Below, piece after piece: positions 31,078-40,484 of a stretch of DNA of 60,479 nucleotides (the stretch's first letter is position 1; every line of letters starts with the position of its first letter). The notes beneath the pieces were generated by a model. That model did no database searches. It saw only the letters and a list, made by a program, of their open reading frames with translations, and was not told the origin of the DNA. This stretch comes from an uncultured Clostridia bacterium (GTDB lineage: Bacteria > Bacillota > Clostridia > Peptostreptococcales > Anaerovoracaceae). The translations under genes were made by a program, and so were the position numbers. The stretch is taken from assembly GCA_934255545.1 (NCBI GenBank), contig CAKQOE010000010.1:1-60479 (forward strand). The letters run 5' to 3'.

Positions 31078-32316
31078 ATGGCGTTAAAGCCTATAAAAGT
31101 TTCGCAGTTAAATAAATATATAGGACGTGTCATGCAGACAGACCCGATACTCGGCAATGTATCCGTTACAGGCGAGATATCGAATCTGAAATATCACAGC
31201 TCGGGCCATGTGTATTTTACGCTTAAAGATGACAGCAGCAAAGTAAACTGCTTTATGCCTGCAGGCGCGGCACGAAGCATGCGCTTTCAGCTTGCCGATG
31301 GTATGGAGGTAGTAACTGCCGGATATATATCGGTATACGAAAAGGGCGGTTATTATTCGCTCAATATCCGTGATGTACAGGTATCGGGAGAAGGCGGGCT
31401 GGCTCTTGCGTACAAAGCGATGTATGAGTGCCTTCTTAAGGAAGGTCTGTTTGACGCTTCGCATAAAAAGCAGCTGCCGCTGTTTCCGCGAAAGGTATGC
31501 GTCATAACTTCTCCTACAGGAGCTGCAGTAAGAGATGTGATCAAGATCATAAAGTCGCGCAATGACACTGTCGATGTGCTCGTTTATCCATGCCTCGTGC
31601 AGGGAGACGGAGCGGCAGAGCAGATAGCGTCAGCTATATATGATGTAAACGCAAGATTTAAAGATATTGACGTGATCATAACGGGTCGAGGCGGAGGCTC
31701 TCTTGAAGAACTCTGGGCGTTTAATGAAGAAACAGTAGCGCGCAGTATATACGCATCTGACATACCTGTTATATCAGCTGTAGGACATGAGACTGACTTT
31801 TCTATATCGGACTATGCAGCTGACGCCAGGGCGGAGACGCCTACAGCTGCAGCTGCTATGGCTGTTCCCGATACATTCAGGCTGAGAGATGAGCTTGAAA
31901 GTATCATTGCAGCTATGTCATCGAGAGTAGAACGGATGACAGCTATGAGATCCGAGTCCCTGAAGCGCTATTCGCCGGATATGCTCTCGCTCATGTTTTC
32001 GAAGAGGATAACAGACGTATCGCATGCTATGCAGAGGATCGCGGAAAACATGAAAAACGAAATGAACGTCAGGATAAAGACAGCTGCTGCATCTGTTGAA
32101 AGATTCGGAGTTATGCTTGAAGCAGGAGATCCGCAGCGTATCATAAACCGAGGATATGCTGTTATTCGCGACGCTCGGACAGGGGATATAATTTCAGGTG
32201 CAGACCGGCTTGCAGCAGGTACGGGCATAACGCTGCAGATGCTAGGAGGCGAGGCATCTGCTGAGATAACAGGAGTTACAGGATATGGCAGTAAAAAAGA
32301 AAACGGAAAAAACTGA
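31078..32316 (+). CDS. xseA: Exodeoxyribonuclease VII large subunit
   Basis: XseA with XseB degrades single-stranded DNA from both ends in repair. The 412-residue protein has an N-terminal OB-fold (GEISNLKYHSSGHVYFTLKD), the catalytic domain with VITSPTGAAVRDV (about 143), GRGGGSLEELWAFN (about 203) and SAVGHETDF (about 238), and a C-terminal helical part. GGTGGTGAT before ATG 31078 fixes the start. It overlaps xseB. Confidence 0.96.
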   Translation: MALKPIKVSQLNKYIGRVMQTDPILGNVSVTGEISNLKYHSSGHVYFTLKDDSSKVNCFMPAGAARSMRFQLADGMEVVTAGYISVYEKGGYYSLNIRDVQVSGEGGLALAYKAMYECLLKEGLFDASHKKQLPLFPRKVCVITSPTGAAVRDVIKIIKSRNDTVDVLVYPCLVQGDGAAEQIASAIYDVNARFKDIDVIITGRGGGSLEELWAFNEETVARSIYASDIPVISAVGHETDFSISDYAADARAETPTAAAAMAVPDTFRLRDELESIIAAMSSRVERMTAMRSESLKRYSPDMLSLMFSKRITDVSHAMQRIAENMKNEMNVRIKTAAASVERFGVMLEAGDPQRIINRGYAVIRDARTGDIISGADRLAAGTGITLQMLGGEASAEITGVTGYGSKKENGKN

Positions 32317-32533
32317 AGAAAAAATGACATTTGAGGAAGCGTACGAAAAGCTTGAGCAGGCAGCTAACGCTATCATGAGTGATGATGTGCCTCTTGAGCA
32401 GGCAGTTGAGTGCTACCGTGAGGGAAGAAAGTATTATGATATGTGCAGCAGGATACTTGAAGATGCTGAACAGCTCATACAGATATATGATAAGGAGACT
32501 GATACCGTAAAGGAGTTTCAGGAAAATGAGTAA
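32285..32533 (+). CDS. xseB: Exodeoxyribonuclease VII small subunit
   Basis: 82 residues with the XseB helical pair TFEEAYEKLEQAANAI and V-P-L-E-Q-A-V-E-C-Y-R-E-G. It binds the XseA helical region. It overlaps xseA by 32 bases and ispA by 8, so the three are translationally linked. A lysine-rich N-terminus precedes the usual fold. Confidence 0.95.
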   Translation: MAVKKKTEKTEEKMTFEEAYEKLEQAANAIMSDDVPLEQAVECYREGRKYYDMCSRILEDAEQLIQIYDKETDTVKEFQENE

Positions 32534-33503
32534 TATTCCGGAGAAAGATACTGCCGGCGGCAGTTTATATAGAGAAGAGTACAGCAGACTGAAAAACATG
32601 GTCGAAGCGCATATTGACAGATATATACCTGATGTTGACAAGCGCTCAGGCATACTTTATGACGCTATGAAATACAGCGTTGATGCAGGAGGAAAACGAC
32701 TCAGGCCTGTACTGCTGCTTGCAGCGTGCGAAGCAGCAGGGGGTGACGCAGCAGAAGCGCTGCCGTTTGCATGCGCTATAGAGTTCATCCATACGTACTC
32801 TCTGATACACGACGATCATCCGTCTATGGACAATGACGACCTCAGACGCGGAAAGCCTACAAATCACAAGGTCTTTGGAGACGATATCGCAATACTTGCA
32901 GGTGACGGACTCCTGAACTCGGGCATGGATGTCATGCTTGAGGCTGTTATGGCTGAAGCTGACGATGCGCTTCGCGAAAGAAAGCTCAGAGCGTCGTATG
33001 AGATTTCAAGGGCTGCCGGCGTGCGCGGCATGGTAGCCGGACAGACGGCTGATGTTATGATGACCGGCGGAGGACTTGAAGAACACAGGAAAATTTACGT
33101 GGAGCTTTCTGAAGATCAGAAGCCTGATATGCTCAGATATATACACAGAAACAAAACAGGAGCGCTCATACGCGCATCAGTAAGAGCAGGCGCTGTTATA
33201 GGCGGAGCTTCAGATAACGAGCTTGAGGCATTTACAGATTATGCAGAAAAGATCGGCCTTGTTTTTCAGATAGTTGACGACATACTTGATGTTGTCGGAG
33301 ATGAGGATATTACAGGCAAGAAAACAGGAATGGATGCGGAGCTGGGAAAGCTGACGTATCCTGCTGTATTCGGACTTGAGAAGTCATATGAGTTTGCTGC
33401 GATAGAAACTCAGGCAGCAGTTGATGCCCTGAAAAACGGCAGTCCGGTATCATCTGATTTTCTTGAAAAACTTGCTCTTGACCTGCAGAACCGTATATCA
33501 TAA
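32526..33503 (+). CDS. ispA: Farnesyl/geranyl diphosphate synthase
   Basis: A polyprenyl synthetase that joins isopentenyl diphosphate units to give C15 (or C20) prenyl diphosphates, which feed undecaprenyl carriers and quinones. The first aspartate-rich motif is seen in DDHPSMDNDDLRRG (about residues 97-110) and the second in D-D-I-L-D (about 251). At 325 residues it is slightly longer than average because of an insertion around residues 185-205. ATG 32526 overlaps xseB. The OLE RNA follows, then oapA and dxs, the arrangement known from OLE-bearing Firmicutes. Confidence 0.94.
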   Translation: MSNIPEKDTAGGSLYREEYSRLKNMVEAHIDRYIPDVDKRSGILYDAMKYSVDAGGKRLRPVLLLAACEAAGGDAAEALPFACAIEFIHTYSLIHDDHPSMDNDDLRRGKPTNHKVFGDDIAILAGDGLLNSGMDVMLEAVMAEADDALRERKLRASYEISRAAGVRGMVAGQTADVMMTGGGLEEHRKIYVELSEDQKPDMLRYIHRNKTGALIRASVRAGAVIGGASDNELEAFTDYAEKIGLVFQIVDDILDVVGDEDITGKKTGMDAELGKLTYPAVFGLEKSYEFAAIETQAAVDALKNGSPVSSDFLEKLALDLQNRIS

Positions 33504-33507
33504 AATA

Positions 33508-34110
33508 TAGGGATAAGTGGCGCAGTATTCTAGTCAGAATTTGTCTGTCCTGAAGACGGGGCTAAAAATCCGTCAAAGGGCACATCGATGAAGCTCCTTG
33601 TCTTTGCCGCTGACGCCCAGTTGGGGGCATTTTCAGGGAGAAAGGCAGTAAGGGCGATCCGTAATGGCATATGGGCGTGAACCCTTTCCGCCGTGGAGGC
33701 TTGCATACGGTTTTACCGTCTGTAAGAAATTAAACCTGAAACCCGGCGTGAGTTCGAGCCGATGAGGCTGGATGATCAGATCGGATGTAAGCGTAGCCTG
33801 CCTTGAGTGATGCGGGGGAATTACAGAGCAATAGCGTGTCGTACCACGGCCGGGTATGATGCGTTGATCGCTGTATGAAACCTGCAATGCAAAAGAGGAT
33901 AAGGACAGACAATACTGTTGAGGAAATCTCCTAGACTGTATGATACCCGTGGATTGCAGTACGGACTAAGTGGCAATCCGGTTCCGCAAACGGCAACGCT
34001 GCGGGCAGCGCTTTGATGGGAAACCGCTGATCTGGCGACGGATCAGCAGCGCTGCAGGAAAACTTACCGGACCTATGCCGTAAAGTTTACACGAGTATCG
34101 TCCACTTTTT
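33508..34110 (+). ncRNA. ole: OLE RNA (ornate large extremophilic RNA)
   Basis: About 600 bases between ispA and the OapA-like gene hold no coding frame but show many local helices, for example gacgg/ccgtc (33555-33559/33570-33574), cgctg/cagcg (33997-34001/34006-34010) and ctgatc/gatcag (34027-34032/34041-34046). Known biology: OLE RNA is an approximately 600-nt structured RNA of anaerobic and extremophilic Firmicutes, usually in the isoprenoid operon next to oapA; it forms a membrane ribonucleoprotein with OapA and other proteins and is needed for growth under alcohol, cold and Mg2+ stress. Here size, place and neighbour all fit. The 3' end is near a run of eight T (34106-34113); exact ends are inferred. 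Confidence 0.85.
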
Positions 34111-34178
34111 TTTAATGTTCACAATGATACAGATCACGGTCTGAAGATGTCCGTGACTTTATGAAAAGGTGATTTTAA

Positions 34179-34733
34179 GTGAAAAAGGGAAAAGATAAAG
34201 ATGCTGATAAAGCCCGACGGAAATGGGTCGTATGCATAACATTCTTTGCGTTCTTTCTGTCGGTATTTATGAGCATGTTTTCAGACATGCTTCTGAGAGC
34301 ATCAACTACAGTTATAGCGTTTATAATACTTATATCAATAATAGCCATAGGTATCGTATTTGATATGCTTGGCGTTGCGGTGACGGTCGCTGACAAAAAA
34401 CCGTTCAATTCAATGGCATCTTCAAAGATAAAAGGAGCAAGAAGCTCGCTTATGCTTATAAAAAACGCGGGCCGCGTATCTAATTTATTCAACGATGTTA
34501 TAGGTGATATATGCGGTATCATAAGCGGTACATCAGCAGCTTTTATAGTTTCACAGATAGGAGGCAGTGTAGGGTTTATAGACGCTGCCGTATTTTCAAT
34601 TATACTGAGCGGTCTTGTAGCCGCAGGAACTATAGGCGGAAAAGCTATGGGTAAGGATATAGCGATCGGAAGATCGAAAGAAATAGTAACAATTGCAGGA
34701 AAGATCATCTCAGTTTTTACTGAACGTAAGTAA
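34179..34733 (+). CDS. oapA: OLE RNA-associated membrane protein OapA
   Basis: This 184-residue membrane protein has a basic N-terminus (MKKGKDKDADKARRK), about four hydrophobic segments and basic loops suited to RNA contact. A D-x3-D element (NDVIGDICG, about residue 105) matches a motif I recall as conserved in OapA. It lies directly after the OLE RNA and 7 bases before dxs, as in other OLE-bearing genomes. It starts at GTG 34179 after AAAGGTGAT. The homology is argued from length, topology and position; no alignment was possible. Confidence 0.82.
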   Translation: MKKGKDKDADKARRKWVVCITFFAFFLSVFMSMFSDMLLRASTTVIAFIILISIIAIGIVFDMLGVAVTVADKKPFNSMASSKIKGARSSLMLIKNAGRVSNLFNDVIGDICGIISGTSAAFIVSQIGGSVGFIDAAVFSIILSGLVAAGTIGGKAMGKDIAIGRSKEIVTIAGKIISVFTERK

Positions 34734-34740
34734 ACAGATT

Positions 34741-36645
34741 ATGAAAGATTTAAATGAAGGAATATATCCGTCTGATATAAAAAAGATGAGTGTGCATGAA
34801 ATGGAACTTTTATGTGCACATATACGGGAAAAGCTCATATCATCAGTTTCTGAGACAGGCGGGCATCTCGCGTCAAACCTTGGTGTAGTGGAGCTTACTG
34901 TTGCCATACATTACGTTTTTGATGCGCCTGAGGATAAAATAGTATGGGATGTAGGACACCAGTCATATATACATAAGATGCTGACCGGCAGAGCGGCGGA
35001 ATTTTCAACGCTCAGGCAGCTTGACGGACTCAGCGGATTTCCTAAAAGAAATGAGAGCGTGTATGATACATTTGACACGGGCCACAGCAGCAACTCCATA
35101 TCAGCGGCACTTGGCATGGCTGCAGCGCGTGACTTTAAAGGAAAAGATAACTCTGTGATCGCGGTCATAGGGGATGGAGCTCTTACAGGCGGTATGGCGT
35201 ATGAGGCTCTTAATAACGCCGGCGTTATGGACAGCAGCCTTATAGTCATACTTAATGACAATGCAATGTCTATATCCAAGGATCACGGGAGTATGTCACA
35301 GCATCTTGCAAAGCTGCGCACCTCAGACAAATATACAAGCTTCAAACATAATCTTAAAAACGCTCTCAGACAGATACCGGGCGTAGGCGGAGCTATCGCA
35401 AACGGGCTTGAATCAGTTAAGGATGCTGTAAAGTATATGGTAGTTCCGGGTGTCCTGTTTGAAGAACTCGGATTTGTATATCTGGGACCTGTTGACGGAC
35501 ACAGTATACAGGAGCTTATAGATGTGCTTCAGCTGGCTAAGTCTACAAAAAAACCTGTACTGGTACATTGTATGACAAAAAAGGGAAAAGGATACAGACC
35601 TGCAGAGCAGAGGCCTGACAAGTTCCATGGCATATCTCCGTTCGATCCTGAAACGGGAGCCGTACGCTCGTCATCAAATGATAAGACGTGGTCGGATGTA
35701 TTTGGTGATCAGCTATGCAAAATGGCAGCTGAGGACAAGCGTATAGTCGCTGTAAGCGCAGCTATGGTAGACGGTACAGGACTTGCAGGATTTGCAAAGG
35801 CGTTTCCTGACAGGATATTTGATGTCGGCATAGCTGAGGAGCACGCAGTAACGTTTGCTGCAGGACTTGCAGTAAGCGGTATGAAGCCTGTCGTCGCTAT
35901 TTACTCTACATTCATGCAAAGAGCGTACGATCAGATACTTATAGATGTCTGTATGCAGCATCTTCCTGTTGTTTTGTGCCTTGACCGGGCCGGTATCGTA
36001 GGAGCTGACGGTGAAACGCACCATGGAGTATTTGATCTGTCATATCTCAGGCATATGCCCGAGCTTACGCTTCTTGCTCCGGCAGACCAGAAGGAACTCA
36101 GAGATATGCTCACATATGCGCTTGATCATGACGGACCGTGCGCTATAAGATATCCAAGAGGAAAAGCGATACAGGATATATCTGATATCACCGGATGTGA
36201 TATATCAGATTCTTCTGATGACAAATGGCAGCCTGTTCCTCGTACAGTGCGTAATGGCAGTGATATAACGCTTGCAGCTGAAGGCAAGATGACAGCTGTT
36301 TGTCTTAAGGCTGCGGATATACTTGAGAAATTTTATAAAATAAACTGCGAAGTCATAGACGCAAGGATAATACGCCCTATGTGTTCAGATACAGCAGGTG
36401 TATATAAGAGATCTGCTGCAGTTACGGGACGCATACTTACAGTAGAGGATAATGTTACTACAGGCGGATACGGAAGCGCTGTAGAAGATATATTTGCAGC
36501 TGAAGACAATGTTAAAGTTTATAAAGCGGGCTGGCCGGATATGTTTGTATCTCAGGGAACTCAGGCTGAACTTGAGTGCAGGTACGAGCTTGATGCGGAG
36601 GGCATCGCAGGCAGAGTGAGGAAGATAATTGAAGGAAAGGCTTGA
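34741..36645 (+). CDS. dxs: 1-deoxy-D-xylulose-5-phosphate synthase
   Basis: Dxs condenses pyruvate and glyceraldehyde 3-phosphate, the first step of the MEP isoprenoid route, with thiamine diphosphate. Seen: GHQSYIHKMLTGR (about 62), the ThDP motif GDGALTGGMAYEALNNAG (about 147-164), and the transketolase block D-V-G-I-A-E-E-H-A-V-T-F (about 361). 634 residues is the normal length. Start ATG 34741 fits the family N-terminus (residues before it do not). It shares the operon with ispA, so both ends of prenyl synthesis flank the OLE RNA. Confidence 0.96.
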   Translation: MKDLNEGIYPSDIKKMSVHEMELLCAHIREKLISSVSETGGHLASNLGVVELTVAIHYVFDAPEDKIVWDVGHQSYIHKMLTGRAAEFSTLRQLDGLSGFPKRNESVYDTFDTGHSSNSISAALGMAAARDFKGKDNSVIAVIGDGALTGGMAYEALNNAGVMDSSLIVILNDNAMSISKDHGSMSQHLAKLRTSDKYTSFKHNLKNALRQIPGVGGAIANGLESVKDAVKYMVVPGVLFEELGFVYLGPVDGHSIQELIDVLQLAKSTKKPVLVHCMTKKGKGYRPAEQRPDKFHGISPFDPETGAVRSSSNDKTWSDVFGDQLCKMAAEDKRIVAVSAAMVDGTGLAGFAKAFPDRIFDVGIAEEHAVTFAAGLAVSGMKPVVAIYSTFMQRAYDQILIDVCMQHLPVVLCLDRAGIVGADGETHHGVFDLSYLRHMPELTLLAPADQKELRDMLTYALDHDGPCAIRYPRGKAIQDISDITGCDISDSSDDKWQPVPRTVRNGSDITLAAEGKMTAVCLKAADILEKFYKINCEVIDARIIRPMCSDTAGVYKRSAAVTGRILTVEDNVTTGGYGSAVEDIFAAEDNVKVYKAGWPDMFVSQGTQAELECRYELDAEGIAGRVRKIIEGKA

Positions 36646-37441
36646 TGTGCTCCTTGTGAGCAGAGGATATTACCCGTCGCGTGAACGGGCAAAGGCTGCA
36701 GTAATGGAAGGCTGCGTATATATAGGAGGCAGGATATATGATAAGCCGGGAACTCCTGTAGATGTTGACGCTGAACTTGAGGTAAGAGGAGAATCATGTC
36801 CATTTGTAGGACGGGGCGGATTCAAGCTTGCAAAGGCTGTAGAAGTATTCGGTCTTGATCTTAACGGCGCTGTCGGCATGGATGTAGGCGCGTCTACAGG
36901 CGGCTTTACAGACTGCATGCTTCAGAACGGCGCAGTCAAGGTTTATTCTATAGATGTAGGATATGGTCAGCTGGACTGGAAGCTGCGCACTGATGAACGC
37001 GTAGTAAATATGGAAAAGTGCAATTTCAGGTATCTCGATCCTGCTGATATACCTGACAGGATGGATCTTATAAGCATAGATGTTTCATTTATATCTCTAA
37101 AGCTGATGTTCCCTGTAGCTGTACAGCTGCTAAAGGATGACGGAGATATAGCCTGTCTTGTAAAGCCTCAGTTTGAGGCCGGACGCAGCCAGGTCGGAAA
37201 AAAGGGGATAGTAAAAGATCCTGCTGTACATCTGGAGGTCATACAGAATGCAGCCGGATACGCGCTTGAAAACGGCCTTGTCCCTCAGGCTATAACATTT
37301 TCGCCTATTTCCGGAGCAAAGGGAAATATAGAGTACCTGATGCATTTGAGAAAAGGTGATACAGAAGCGTTTGATTTTGAGGCATTCAGCGAAAAAGCGA
37401 GGGCTGTGGTCGAGGAATCACATGCAAGACTTGAAAAATAA
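36629..37441 (+). CDS. tlyA: TlyA family rRNA methyltransferase
   Basis: A 270-residue protein with an N-terminal S4 RNA-binding domain (ERLDVLLVSRGYYPSRERAK) and an FtsJ-like SAM methyltransferase domain (MDVGASTGGFTDCMLQNGA, about residue 90; KPQFEAGR, about 184). TlyA 2'-O-methylates cytidines in 16S and 23S rRNA; older annotation as hemolysin is misleading. It starts at TTG 36629, overlapping dxs by 17 bases, and ends the long operon. Confidence 0.93.
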   Translation: MKERLDVLLVSRGYYPSRERAKAAVMEGCVYIGGRIYDKPGTPVDVDAELEVRGESCPFVGRGGFKLAKAVEVFGLDLNGAVGMDVGASTGGFTDCMLQNGAVKVYSIDVGYGQLDWKLRTDERVVNMEKCNFRYLDPADIPDRMDLISIDVSFISLKLMFPVAVQLLKDDGDIACLVKPQFEAGRSQVGKKGIVKDPAVHLEVIQNAAGYALENGLVPQAITFSPISGAKGNIEYLMHLRKGDTEAFDFEAFSEKARAVVEESHARLEK

Positions 37442-37452
37442 TGTAATCAATT

Positions 37453-37492
37453 AAAAACGCCTGCAGGCATAAATCTGTCTGCAGGCGTTTTT
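37453..37492. terminator. Bidirectional terminator
   Basis: A perfect 14-bp stem (aaaaacgcctgcag/ctgcaggcgttttt) lies between convergent tlyA and the NSS transporter. Confidence 0.85.
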
Positions 37493-37504
37493 CTGACTTA
37501 TTTT

Positions 37505-38986
37505 TTATTTGTTGTTATTTTTATGGATATTCTTGCTGCCGCCTGATGCGCAGAAGAGTACGAAAGCAAGGAGAAGTATACCGATAGTCATCCATGTAAT
37601 AAAGAGCGCTGTGCCCTTGCCGCTGAACTTATCGTAGTAGCCCTTCAGGAATATTATCATTATTGCTGCAGGGATGATGTATGACATGAGCGGACGCATG
37701 AATGATGGAAGCTTGATGCCGTTTCCTGTATCTGCTTCCTTCTTGAAGTTATCCCAGCCCCAGCCGTTTTTGCGCGTACAGAACAGGAGTATGCCCATGC
37801 TGCCGAGAGGAAGCAGATTGTTTGATACAAGGAAGTCCTCAAGATCCATGATAGTGCTGCCCTCGCCGAGAGGCTGAACTCCTGAGAGGACATTGTAGCC
37901 GAGTACGCAAGGCATGCTCAGTATGATGATGAGCACGGCGCATACGAGAGTACTCTTTTTTCTTGACCAGCCAAGAAGATCCATGTTTATGGCTACAAGG
38001 TTCTCAAATACGGCAATGATAGTCGAGAGAGCTGCAAATGTAAGGAACAGGAAGAAGAGCGCGCTCCATATTCCGCCGGCTGTCATCTGTGAAAAGATAT
38101 TAGGCAGCGTTATGAATACAAGGCTAGGACCTGCATCAGGCTGTATTCCGTATGCAAAGCATGAAGGTATTACGATAAGTCCTGCAGTAAGGGCAACAAG
38201 TGTATCGAGTACACCTATGCTTATAGCTTCACCTGCAAGTCTGTTCGACTTGTCGAGATAACTTCCGAATATGAGCATGGCGCCTATACCGATGGAAAGA
38301 GTAAAGAATGCCTGACTGAGGGCACCGAAGAGTACGTTACCGATACCTGTTTCAAGCATCTTGTCTATGTCCGGAACAAGGTAGAATCTTATACCTTCAC
38401 CGGATCCGGGCATTGTAATTGAACGTACAGCGAGTGCGATCATTACGATGAAAAGCAATGTCATCATTACTTTTGTAATACGCTCTATACCTTTCTGAAG
38501 TCCTATGGCGCAGACGCTGAAACCGATTACGCATATGAGCACCGTCCAGAATATCATAGTTCCGGGATCTGCAAGCATGTCAGAAAAATACTGCTGTATA
38601 GTTTCTGAAGAAGCCCCAGTGAAGTCTCCGCGCAGACTGCGGAAGCAGTAGTAGAGCATCCAGCCGCCTACCATAGTGTAGAACATCATCAGCAGGTAGC
38701 AGCCTATCATACCGATATACTTCATAAGGTGCCATCTCGTTCCGTCAGGCTCAAGAGTATCAAAGCTCTTTGCCACGCTCATGCGGCTTGCGCGTCCTAC
38801 TGCAAACTCACAGACGAGGACAGGAAGGCAGAGTATGACGAGAAATAAAAGATAGATAAGGATGAAAATGGCGCCTCCGTAAGCGCCGCACATGTACGGG
38901 AATTTCCATACATTTCCGAGTCCTACGGCGCATCCTGCTGACACGAGGATGAAGCCGATACGTGATCCAAAAGATTCGCGTTTCAT
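37505..38986 (-). CDS. Neurotransmitter:sodium symporter (NSS) family transporter
   Basis: A 493-residue, approximately 12-helix Na+-dependent transporter. The first helix shows VSAGCAVGLGNVWKFPYM, the unwound segment that binds Na+ and substrate in LeuT-like carriers. Bacterial members import amino acids such as tryptophan, tyrosine or methionine; the substrate here is not predictable. GGAGG is placed before ATG 38986 on the minus strand, and a good promoter lies about 70 bases upstream. The window has a second, distinct NSS transporter at 52394. Confidence 0.93.
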   Translation of the reverse strand: MKRESFGSRIGFILVSAGCAVGLGNVWKFPYMCGAYGGAIFILIYLLFLVILCLPVLVCEFAVGRASRMSVAKSFDTLEPDGTRWHLMKYIGMIGCYLLMMFYTMVGGWMLYYCFRSLRGDFTGASSETIQQYFSDMLADPGTMIFWTVLICVIGFSVCAIGLQKGIERITKVMMTLLFIVMIALAVRSITMPGSGEGIRFYLVPDIDKMLETGIGNVLFGALSQAFFTLSIGIGAMLIFGSYLDKSNRLAGEAISIGVLDTLVALTAGLIVIPSCFAYGIQPDAGPSLVFITLPNIFSQMTAGGIWSALFFLFLTFAALSTIIAVFENLVAINMDLLGWSRKKSTLVCAVLIIILSMPCVLGYNVLSGVQPLGEGSTIMDLEDFLVSNNLLPLGSMGILLFCTRKNGWGWDNFKKEADTGNGIKLPSFMRPLMSYIIPAAIMIIFLKGYYDKFSGKGTALFITWMTIGILLLAFVLFCASGGSKNIHKNNNK

Positions 38987-39056
38987 AATTTATTAAAACC
39001 TCCTATTTTTTATCAATGCATTATCATGAATCTGCATTGATACAATAACAGTTCTT

Positions 39057-39085
39057 ATTATAATGTAAAATTATGCATTTTGCAA
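39057..39085 (-). promoter_or_regulatory. Promoter of the NSS transporter
   Basis: On the minus strand TTGCAA (39080-39085), 17 bases, then TATAAT (39057-39062). Confidence 0.7.
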
Positions 39086-39254
39086 AATCTATCGTGTTAG
39101 AATAAGTTTTATTTCGACTTTTGTAATTGTGCGCGGTTATGCGTTAAAGCAATAACGCCCAAAATAATATAACTAAAGCATATTATAGCTATATATGGTC
39201 GCATTTATCTAATAGAACTGATGAGCCTGTGAAGTAAATAAATTTGTCAAAGTT

Positions 39255-39283
39255 TTGAATAATACATTTTTGAATGATATAAT
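39255..39283 (+). promoter_or_regulatory. Promoter of the zinc ribbon/TPM/SPFH genes
   Basis: TTGAAT (39255-39260), 17 bases, then a perfect TATAAT (39278-39283). The rest of the 390-base gap before the gene is AT-rich and has no ORF. Confidence 0.7.
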
Positions 39284-39289
39284 AACATC

Positions 39290-39304
39290 GGCGGCCCGGC
39301 CGCC
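39290..39304. repeat. Small GC hairpin, CCG-loop class
   Basis: A 6-bp stem (ggcggc/gccgcc) closes CCG. It begins 7 bases after a -10 box, so it would be at the very 5' end of the mRNA. Confidence 0.7.
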
Positions 39305-39377
39305 GCATAGATATTGATCAGCAAAAGGCGCTCAGAGCAGACATACGTGAGCGTTATTTACTAGGAGGATGAAGTAC

Positions 39378-40472
39378 ATGGCTGATGTGAGTAACTACAA
39401 GTGCCCGGCCTGCGGAGGACCGCTCGTTTTCAGCGGCGCGAAGCAGACGCTGCACTGCGCTTCGTGCGGCAATGACTATGACGCAGAAACGCTTAAAATG
39501 ATGGATGATACCGTAAATGCGGCAAAGTCAGAGTCGAGATTCGACTGGACGAAATATACGCCGAGGCATTTTGAACCTGCAGATGCTGAAAAGCTCGCTA
39601 CATACTCATGCCCGTCGTGCGGAGCCGAGATAACAGGCGATGAAGCTTTAGGCTCTACAGTCTGCCCGTACTGCGGAAACTCTACTATAGTAAAGGGCGT
39701 GTTTGACGGCGCGTTTCAGCCGGATTTCGTGATACCGTTCGAGATAGAAAAAAAGAAGGCGATAGAACTTTTTGAGGCGGACGCGATGAAAAAGCCGTTC
39801 ATACCTGATGAATTCAAGGACCGCAAGCGCCTGCAGGAAATGGCGGGAGTCTATGTTCCGTTCTGGACATTCGACTGCGACTGCAGTGCCATGATAACGT
39901 ACCGCGCGCAGAATGTCAGTGTATGGAGCGACAGCAGGTATGACTACACAAAGACAGATTATTACAGGCTGCTGCGCGGCGGCTCAGTGAGCTACATGAA
40001 TATCCCGGTAGACGCGTCTTTAAAAGCCGATGACGCGTATATGGACGCTCTCGAACCGTTTGATTATTCAAAGGCCGTAAATTTCAATGCCGGTTATCTG
40101 TCAGGCTATCTGGCCGACAGATACGATGTTTCGGCAGAAGACTCGGCAGGCAGAGCAAACAGGCGCGTTGAAAATTCAACAACAGAGATATTCAGGGACA
40201 CGACTGCGGGATACCAGCTCGTAACGCCTGAGTTCACGAACGTTCAGACGGCGCAGGGCAAGATAAGATACTCACTGCTGCCCGTGTGGATGCTCAATAT
40301 AAAGTATAACGGTCAGAACTACAAGTACGCCGTAAACGGCCAGACGGGAAAAGTCGTCGGCGAGTACCCAATAGACAAGAGCAAGAAAAAGAAGTATTTC
40401 GGAAAAACATTCCTGAAGTTCTTCGTGCCGTGTGCAGCAGTTATCTCAGCTGCGGTGTATTTCTTTCTGTAG
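39378..40472 (+). CDS. TFIIB-type zinc ribbon membrane protein (YdjG-like)
   Basis: A 364-residue protein with two N-terminal zinc ribbons (C-P-A-C-G...C-A-S-C-G; C-P-S-C-G...C-P-Y-C-G), a middle beta-rich domain with VYVPFWTFDCDCSA, and one C-terminal membrane helix (FFVPCAAVISAAVYFFL). It is like Bacillus YdjG, which sits with YdjH and YdjI and helps place the PspA-like YdjF at the membrane. ATG 39378 is chosen because the ATG at 39369 touches the AGGAGG site. Confidence 0.82.
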   Translation: MADVSNYKCPACGGPLVFSGAKQTLHCASCGNDYDAETLKMMDDTVNAAKSESRFDWTKYTPRHFEPADAEKLATYSCPSCGAEITGDEALGSTVCPYCGNSTIVKGVFDGAFQPDFVIPFEIEKKKAIELFEADAMKKPFIPDEFKDRKRLQEMAGVYVPFWTFDCDCSAMITYRAQNVSVWSDSRYDYTKTDYYRLLRGGSVSYMNIPVDASLKADDAYMDALEPFDYSKAVNFNAGYLSGYLADRYDVSAEDSAGRANRRVENSTTEIFRDTTAGYQLVTPEFTNVQTAQGKIRYSLLPVWMLNIKYNGQNYKYAVNGQTGKVVGEYPIDKSKKKKYFGKTFLKFFVPCAAVISAAVYFFL

Positions 40473-40484
40473 GAGGTGAGCGCT

